From Pseudomonas moraviensis (GTDB lineage Bacteria; Pseudomonadota; Gammaproteobacteria; Pseudomonadales; Pseudomonadaceae), in assembly GCF_900105805.1 (NCBI RefSeq), contig NZ_LT629788.1, positions 1 through 64,000 of the forward strand: a stretch of DNA of 64,000 nt, read 5' to 3'. How positions within the stretch are numbered: position 1 is the stretch's first letter; each line of letters starts with the position of its first letter. The notes under the pieces were generated by a model. It ran no database searches, was not told the origin of the DNA, and was given only the letters and a program-made list of their open reading frames with translations. The translations under genes and the position numbers were made by a program. This document shows, one piece after another, positions 58,311-64,000 of the stretch.

Positions 58311-61300
58311 ATGCGCTTCAACCTCTCCGAATGGGCGTTGCGTAATCGCCAGATCGTATTGTTCCTGATGCTTTTGCTCGCCGTTGTCGGCGCGCTGTCC
58401 TACACCAAACTCGGCCAGAGCGAAGACCCGCCGTTCACCTTCAAGGCGATGGTCATCCAGACCCGCTGGCCCGGTGCGACCGCGCAGGAAGTCTCGCGCC
58501 AGGTCACCGAACGCATCGAAAAGAAGCTGATGGAAACCGGCGAGTACGAACGCATCATGTCGTTCTCCCGCCCCGGCGAATCCCAGGTCACTTTCATTGC
58601 CCGCGATTCGATGCACTCCAAGCAAATCCCCGACCTCTGGTACCAGTTGCGCAAAAAGGTCGGCGACATCCGCCAGACCTTGCCGCCGGGAATCCAGGGG
58701 CCGTTTTTCAACGATGAGTTCGGCACCACCTTCGGCAATATCTACGCGCTGACTGGCGACGGTTTCGATTACGCCGTGCTCAAGGATTACGCCGACCGCA
58801 TCCAGATTCAGCTGCAACGGGTCAAGGACGTCGGCAAGGTCGAACTGCTCGGCCTGCAGGACGAGAAGATCTGGGTCGAGCTGTCCAACGTCAAACTCGC
58901 CACCCTCGGCTTGCCGCTGGCAGCGGTGCAGCAGGCACTGGAGGAGCAGAACGCGGTCTCCACGGCGGGGTTCTTCGAAACCGGCAGCGAGCGCTTGCAG
59001 CTACGCGTTTCAGGGAATTTTCAGACAGTCGATGAGATAAAGAACTTTCCGATCCGCGTCGCCGATCGTACGTTCCGCATCTCCGATATCGCCGATGTGC
59101 GTCGCGGTTTCAGCGACCCCCCGGCGCCGCGCATGCGTTTCATGGGCGACGATGCGATCGGTCTGGCCGTGGCGATGAAGGATGGCGGCGACATTCTGGT
59201 GCTCGGCAAGGCGCTCGAAGGCGAGTTCTCGCGGATCCAGAAAAATCTCCCGGCCGGGATGCAGCTGCGCAAGGTCTCTGATCAGCCGGCCGCAGTGAAA
59301 ACCGGGGTCGGCGAGTTCGTTCAGGTGTTGGTCGAAGCGCTGGCAATCGTCCTGCTGGTGAGTTTCTTCTCTCTCGGCGTGCGCACTGGCATGGTCGTCG
59401 CGTTGACCATTCCGCTGGTGCTGGCGATGACCTTCGCCTGCATGTACTACCTCGGGATCGGCCTGCACAAGATCTCCCTCGGTGCACTGGTACTGGCGCT
59501 GGGGCTGCTGGTGGACGACGCGATCATCGCCGTGGAAATGATGGCGATCAAAATGGAGCAGGGTTTCGATCGCATTCGCGCGGCAAGTTATGCCTGGACC
59601 AGTACGGCGTTTCCGATGCTCACCGGCACGTTGATCACCGCCGCCGGCTTCCTGCCGATTGCCACCGCGCAGTCCGGAACCGGCGAATATACCCGCTCGA
59701 TTTTCCAAGTGGTGACCATTGCCTTGCTGGCCTCATGGGTTGCGGCGGTAATGTTCGTGCCGTATCTGGGGGAAAAACTCCTGCCGGATCTGGCGAAAAT
59801 TCATGCGGCAAAACACGGCACTGGCGATGGTCAGCCGGACCCGTACGCGACGCCGTTTTATCAGCGCGTGCGGCGGCTGGTGGAGTGGTGCGTGGCGCAT
59901 CGCAAGACGGTGATCGTGCTCACCGTGGGCCTGTTCATCGCCTCGGTGATGCTGTTCCGTTTCGTCCCGCAGCAGTTCTTCCCGGCTTCGAACCGGCTGG
60001 AGTTGATGGTTGATCTGAAACTCGCCGAAGGCGTTTCGCTGGCCAACACCACCAGTGAAGTCAAACGCCTCGAGGCGCTGCTCAAGGAGCACGCCGGTAT
60101 CGAGAATTATGTGGCCTATGTCGGCACTGGTTCGCCGCGTTTCTACCTGCCGCTGGATCAGCAATTGCCGGCGGCGAGTTTTGCCCAGTTTGTGGTGTTG
60201 GCGAAAACCATCGAAGAGCGTGAAGCGCTGCGCAACTGGTTGATCGAAACCCTCAACGAACAATTCCCGGCCCTGCGTTCGCGGGTTACTCGTTTGGAAA
60301 ACGGTCCGCCGGTTGGCTATCCGGTGCAGTTCCGCGTCACCGGCGAACACATTGAAGAGGTCCGAGCGCTGGCGCGCAAAGTGGCGGCCAAGGTTCGCGA
60401 GAACCCGCATGTGGTCAATGTGCATCTGGACTGGGAAGAGCCGAGCAAAGTCGTCTACCTGAACATCGACCAGGACCGCGCCCGCGCACTTGGCGTGAGC
60501 ACCGCCAATCTGGCGAAATTCCTCCAGAGTTCGCTGGTCGGCTCAACGGTCAGCCAGTATCGCGAAGATAACGAATTGATCGAGATTCTGCTGCGCGGCA
60601 CCGTGCATGAACGCACTGAGTTGTCGTTATTGCCGAGCCTCGCGGTGCCGACCGATAACGGCCGCAGTGTAGCGCTGTCGCAGATTGCCACGCTGGAATA
60701 TGGCTTCGAGGAAGGCATCATCTGGCACCGCAACCGCCTGCCGAACGTGACCGTGCGTGCCGATATTTATGGCAAGGAGCAACCGGCGACGCTGGTCAAA
60801 CAGATCATGCCGACGCTTGACCCGATTCGCGCCGAATTGCCCGATGGTTATCTGCTGGATGTCGGCGGCACGGTGGAGGATTCCGAGCGCGGGCAGAAGT
60901 CGGTGAATGCCGGGGTGCCGATGTTTATTGTCGTGGTACTGACCTTGCTGATGGTGCAACTGCGCAGTTTCTCGCGTACGGCGATGGTGTTTCTCACCGC
61001 ACCTCTGGGGTTGATCGGGGTGACGCTGTTTCTGATGGTGTTCCGGCAGCCGTTCGGGTTTGTGGCGATGTTGGGGACGATCGCGCTGTCCGGGATGATC
61101 ATGCGCAACTCGGTGATTCTGGTGGATCAGATCGAGCAGGATATTGCTGCCGGGCTCAGGCCTTGGCAGGCGATCATCGAGGCGACGGTGCGGCGCTTTC
61201 GGCCGATTGTGTTGACGGCGCTGGCGGCGGTGCTGGCGATGATTCCGTTGTCGCGCAGTGTGTTTTTCGGGCCGATGGCGGTGGCGATCATGGGTGGGTT

Positions 61301-61382
61301 GATTGTGGCTACGGCGCTGACTTTGTTGTTTTTGCCGGCGTTGTATGCGGCCTGGTTCAGGGTTCGCAAAGACTCCGTTTGA
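58311..61382 (+). CDS. mexK: MexK-like RND multidrug efflux transporter
   Basis: 1023 residues, typical for the RND family, with 12 membrane helices and two large periplasmic loops. The start helix is LRNRQIVLFLMLLLAVVGALSYTKLG. The proton-relay aspartates are in LALGLLVDDAIIAVEMMAIK (helix 4). Helix 10-12 motifs include ALSGMIMRNSVILVDQIEQD and RFRPIVLTALAAVLAMIPL. The protein uses proton influx to expel hydrophobic compounds through MexJ and an outer-membrane channel. P. aeruginosa MexJK exports triclosan, tetracycline and erythromycin; the substrates here are not deducible. A repeat-filled gap follows. Confidence 0.9.
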   Translation: MRFNLSEWALRNRQIVLFLMLLLAVVGALSYTKLGQSEDPPFTFKAMVIQTRWPGATAQEVSRQVTERIEKKLMETGEYERIMSFSRPGESQVTFIARDSMHSKQIPDLWYQLRKKVGDIRQTLPPGIQGPFFNDEFGTTFGNIYALTGDGFDYAVLKDYADRIQIQLQRVKDVGKVELLGLQDEKIWVELSNVKLATLGLPLAAVQQALEEQNAVSTAGFFETGSERLQLRVSGNFQTVDEIKNFPIRVADRTFRISDIADVRRGFSDPPAPRMRFMGDDAIGLAVAMKDGGDILVLGKALEGEFSRIQKNLPAGMQLRKVSDQPAAVKTGVGEFVQVLVEALAIVLLVSFFSLGVRTGMVVALTIPLVLAMTFACMYYLGIGLHKISLGALVLALGLLVDDAIIAVEMMAIKMEQGFDRIRAASYAWTSTAFPMLTGTLITAAGFLPIATAQSGTGEYTRSIFQVVTIALLASWVAAVMFVPYLGEKLLPDLAKIHAAKHGTGDGQPDPYATPFYQRVRRLVEWCVAHRKTVIVLTVGLFIASVMLFRFVPQQFFPASNRLELMVDLKLAEGVSLANTTSEVKRLEALLKEHAGIENYVAYVGTGSPRFYLPLDQQLPAASFAQFVVLAKTIEEREALRNWLIETLNEQFPALRSRVTRLENGPPVGYPVQFRVTGEHIEEVRALARKVAAKVRENPHVVNVHLDWEEPSKVVYLNIDQDRARALGVSTANLAKFLQSSLVGSTVSQYREDNELIEILLRGTVHERTELSLLPSLAVPTDNGRSVALSQIATLEYGFEEGIIWHRNRLPNVTVRADIYGKEQPATLVKQIMPTLDPIRAELPDGYLLDVGGTVEDSERGQKSVNAGVPMFIVVVLTLLMVQLRSFSRTAMVFLTAPLGLIGVTLFLMVFRQPFGFVAMLGTIALSGMIMRNSVILVDQIEQDIAAGLRPWQAIIEATVRRFRPIVLTALAAVLAMIPLSRSVFFGPMAVAIMGGLIVATALTLLFLPALYAAWFRVRKDSV

Positions 61383-61454
61383 GTTGTGGTTGCGTGGCGG
61401 CCTGAGGGCCGACCATGCTTTGGGTGTTCTGAGTGAATATCCGTTTTTTTTGGG

Positions 61455-61725
61455 TGTTGCGGCTGGCGGTTCCGCTCTTACAGCGGGTCACTTTTGCAGA
61501 CGCCCAAAAGTAACCAAAACGCTGGGCCCCGGCGTTCGGCCCCTCGCTGGGGCTCGGGGTTCCTTCGCTCCGGGATCGATCCGGGCGCAGCGTCTCCGGT
61601 TTGCTTCGCTGCACCTCCTCCCGCTGTGTTTGGCTGCGCCAAACGGTCGCTGCGCTCCCACGCCCGGATCAATCCCTCCACTCAGCCTGCCGATGGGGCC
61701 GGCACGGCAAGATCAAAAGCGGTAC
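61455..61725. repeat. Multicopy intergenic repeat of P. fluorescens type
   Basis: A ~270-base block rich in short inverted repeats (for example GGCCCCTCGCTGGGGCTC and TTTGGCTGCGCCAAA) with open frames on several strands that do not look like genes. I recall this block type recurring between genes in many P. fluorescens genomes. It fills the 575-base gap between mexK and the Fic gene; a lone REP arm follows at 61793-61816. Confidence 0.7.
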
Positions 61726-61957
61726 TCGAGCTTGCGCTCATTGTGTAGGAGCTGCCGAGGGCTGCGATCTTTTGATCTTGATTTTGCTTTTCTGTGAGAG
61801 CGAGCCTGCTCGCGAAGGCGGTCTGACAGCCAATTCATTTCAACTTGCCAATTCACGCTGCCTGCCTACAGCTTTTTCAGAAACCTCCGATCTTGAGGCG
61901 CTGCCCGTCGAATGCTGTACTCCGGGTTCTGTTTTTCCGAGTCCTTGAGGCTGTCCC

Positions 61958-63337
61958 ATGAAGAAGCCACCGACATTAAGCGGCGGAACGGATCCTGTTT
62001 TCGACCTGTTGGCCCGCTCGCCCCACAAGCAACGACTTGCGGATTATCTGGCGCTGCTCAAGCCCCTCGATGATCAGGGGCGCTATCTGCCATTCGAGGC
62101 GTTGCGCTATCGCTGGCCTGCGGGATTGGACGCCAACCTTTGTTGGGCGTTGGTGAAGAAGGCGCGGGCAGCCCAGTACATCCGTTTGTTGCCGTTGGGC
62201 GAGCCGGTGCAGTGGGGCAAATATGTGCCAACGCCGTTGGCGCAGAAAACCTTGGCTGTGGTGGATCGTCACGCCAGTACGGCCGCGCTGGATTACATGA
62301 CCAGTCAGATCGGCGAACGTGTGCATTTCTCTTGTCTGCTCAATGACTTGATCGAAGACGAAGCCATCGCAAGTAGCCAGTTGGAGGGCGCGGCGACCAC
62401 GACTCGTGTTGCCAAGGACATGCTCAAGCATCAGCGCCAGCCGCGGACGCCGGATGAGCGCATGGTCATGGGTAATTATCGAATGATGAATTTCGCTTGG
62501 GAAAAGCGTTATGAACCTCTGAGCATTGAGCTGATTGCAGAGATCCATCGAGTGGGTGTGGAGGGGATTGATGACGAGCAGTATTCCCCTGGATTGTTCA
62601 GAACCAATGATGAGGTGGTTGTTCAGGATGGTTCGGGCAACACCGTGCACCGACCGCCTCCTGCGGTGGGTTTGGTTTCGCGGTTGGCGAGGCTGTCCGG
62701 CTGGATCAACCAGCCCGATGCCTCGATCCTGGAAAAAAACTATTTGCATCCACTGATCAAGGCCATCACGCTGCATTTCGCCATGGGTTACGAACATCCC
62801 TTTCGCGACGGTAACGGGAGGGTTGCGAGAGCCTTGTTTTACTGGTTCATGTTCAAACATGAGTTCGCGGGCTTTCGCTACATTACGATCAGCCTGTTGC
62901 TACGCAATGCACCGGTGAAATACGGGCGCTCCTATCTGCACACCGAGGCGGATGAGCTGGACCTGACCTATTTCATCGAGTTCCAGTGTTCTGTCATTCT
63001 GCGAGCCGTGGTCGGCTTTACCGATATTTACCGCAAGAGCGTGGCAGACACCGAGGATTTTGACCGTTGGCTGATCAGCTCTGGCGTATTTGAGCAACTG
63101 ACGCAACAGCAGCGCGCCCTATATCAGGTGGCTAAAAGCGGGGAAGCGAAGGAATTTACGGCGAGCAACGTCGCGGAAAATTTTTCCTGCACGGGCAGTG
63201 AGGCGAAATCGATGTTGGAAGGGTTGGAGCAGTTGCAAATATTCGCCAGAAGACAGATGGGCCGGGAGGCGGTGTATTTTTTGTGCGGGCCCGTAGAAGA
63301 AAAAAGACACGGGGTCGAATCACTTCGCCCCGCGTGA
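61958..63337 (+). CDS. Fic-domain protein, class II with N-terminal inhibitory motif
   Basis: 459 residues. The Fic active site HPFRDGNGR is at 280-288 (His, then Asp/Asn-Gly-Arg for ATP phosphates), followed by VARALFYWF. The inhibitory helix motif S-x-x-x-E-G is SSQLEG ending at Glu143-Gly144, placing it in the N-terminally inhibited class of AMP-transferases. A winged-helix-like C-terminal part (~370-440: ALYQVAKSGEAKEFTASNVAENFSCTGSEAKSMLEGLEQL) suggests DNA binding or self-regulation. No antitoxin gene is adjacent. The target protein is unknown; the inhibitory motif means activity should be conditional. Confidence 0.9.
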   Translation: MKKPPTLSGGTDPVFDLLARSPHKQRLADYLALLKPLDDQGRYLPFEALRYRWPAGLDANLCWALVKKARAAQYIRLLPLGEPVQWGKYVPTPLAQKTLAVVDRHASTAALDYMTSQIGERVHFSCLLNDLIEDEAIASSQLEGAATTTRVAKDMLKHQRQPRTPDERMVMGNYRMMNFAWEKRYEPLSIELIAEIHRVGVEGIDDEQYSPGLFRTNDEVVVQDGSGNTVHRPPPAVGLVSRLARLSGWINQPDASILEKNYLHPLIKAITLHFAMGYEHPFRDGNGRVARALFYWFMFKHEFAGFRYITISLLLRNAPVKYGRSYLHTEADELDLTYFIEFQCSVILRAVVGFTDIYRKSVADTEDFDRWLISSGVFEQLTQQQRALYQVAKSGEAKEFTASNVAENFSCTGSEAKSMLEGLEQLQIFARRQMGREAVYFLCGPVEEKRHGVESLRPA

Positions 63338-63344
63338 TGCCCGT

Positions 63345-64000
63345 TTACAACGTACCAAACACCTTCTTCGCCAGACTCGTCGCCGCAGCGGCCGGGTTCT
63401 GACGAATCGTTTCTTCCTGCTTGCCGATCATCTCGAACAGGCCATTGAGTGCTTGCTCGGTGACGTAACTCTCAACATTGGCGCTCTTGGCATCAACTAC
63501 GCCGAATGCCGCTGCCTGCCCGGCAAACGAATTGTACTTCTGCGCGACGCCGACCTTGTCGGTGGCTTGTTTGACGATGGGCAGGAATTTCGCGCGGATC
63601 TGTTCGCGGCTGGATTTGTTCAGGTATTGGGTCGCCGAATCGTTGCCGCCGCTGAGGATGCCTTTGGCGTCGGCCACGCTCATTTTTTTCACCGCGTCGA
63701 CGAGGATTGGCTGGGCCTGGGTCACGGCGGATTCGGCGGCTTTGTTCATCGCGGTTTCCAGTTCTTCGACCTGGGCGCCCATGCCGAAGGCTTTCATCTT
63801 GCTCGCGGCTTTGCCGAGTTTGCCCGGCAGCTCGATTTTCACCTCGGGGTTGTTGCTGAAACCGCCCGGGGTGCCGAGTTGTTTCACGGCGATCTGCGCG
63901 CCCTGGGTCAGGGCGTCCTTGAGGCCGCCGGTGGCGTCTTGCTGCGACAGGTCATTGAGCGACAGGGCCAGGGCGTTGGCAGAGATCAGCAGGCCGGCGC
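63345..64000 (-). CDS. DUF4197 family protein (5' end outside window)
   Basis: The frame stays open to the window edge and reads AGLLISANALALSLNDLSQQDATGGLKDALTQGAQ before KQLGTPGGFSNNPEVKIELP, so the start and probable signal peptide lie beyond base 64000. DUF4197 proteins are exported helical proteins: ESAVTQAQPILVDAVKKMSVADAKGILSGGNDSATQYL and the C-terminal GLFEMIGKQEETIRQNPAAAAT are typical. Function is not established. It is convergent with the Fic gene, seven bases apart. Confidence 0.85.
   Translation of the reverse strand, partial: AGLLISANALALSLNDLSQQDATGGLKDALTQGAQIAVKQLGTPGGFSNNPEVKIELPGKLGKAASKMKAFGMGAQVEELETAMNKAAESAVTQAQPILVDAVKKMSVADAKGILSGGNDSATQYLNKSSREQIRAKFLPIVKQATDKVGVAQKYNSFAGQAAAFGVVDAKSANVESYVTEQALNGLFEMIGKQEETIRQNPAAAATSLAKKVFGTL

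Noticed and set aside
61345..61797. Several short frames between mexK and the Fic gene
   Set aside because: They sit in a repeat block on all strands and have no protein-like features.

Overview
The window is a high-GC chromosomal segment of a Pseudomonas, most likely of the P. fluorescens group. The basis is gene content and order from memory (hom-thrC, recJ, the complete wsp operon, prfB-lysS, lptF, ppc-adk-tsaB, rsmJ, mexL-mexJK, in the same overall order as the P. aeruginosa PA37xx to PA367x block) together with many dispersed palindromic repeats of the kind common in P. fluorescens genomes. No tRNA, rRNA, transposase, integrase or CRISPR array was seen.

Layout. 0-12 kb: end of hom, thrC (with an apparent single-base frameshift), a truncated-looking BvgS-type sensor and a lone receiver protein, a DUF3509 protein, a CoA-transferase, YaeQ, recJ, an Old Yellow Enzyme, and opgD for periplasmic glucan synthesis. 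12-25 kb: an accessory type VI secretion cargo island read on the minus strand in the order hcp, vgrG, DUF4123 chaperone, Rhs toxin, immunity gene. It is followed by a graveyard of immunity-like genes: a decayed gene, an exported unknown, a barstar homologue and another small AT-rich gene. A 121-bp stretch covering the leader and first codons of the TerB-family gene at 12.2 kb recurs without gaps at 24.9 kb, so the island lies between two copies. 25-27.4 kb: two tandem paralogous membrane O-acyltransferases, both apparently starting with TTG.

27.4-35.9 kb: the complete wspABCDEFR surface-sensing operon with overlapping genes, ending in a GGEEF diguanylate cyclase; it couples surface contact to c-di-GMP and biofilm. 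36-42.5 kb: prfB with the autoregulatory +1 frameshift site, lysS, a TetR regulator, a QEGLA-motif putative metallopeptidase, a lipoprotein hydrolase and a small membrane protein. 42.6-45.1 kb: an accessory secreted metallopeptidase with four nearly identical 93-residue Ig-like repeats. 45.3-57 kb: lptF with a DUF4398 partner and an AlgU-like promoter, ppc, adk, tsaB, several conserved Pseudomonas genes and rsmJ. 56.5-61.4 kb: a mexL-mexJ-mexK type efflux locus. 61.4-64 kb: a multicopy intergenic repeat, a Fic-domain protein with an N-terminal inhibitory motif, and a DUF4197 gene cut by the window edge.

The best candidates for undescribed biology are the Rhs C-terminal toxin tip with its translationally coupled immunity gene, the orphan immunity array beside it, the repeat pair flanking the island, the 46-bp perfect palindrome upstream of hcp, and the metallopeptidase with freshly duplicated repeats. 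All assignments come from reading the sequence and remembered family knowledge; no database search was run.
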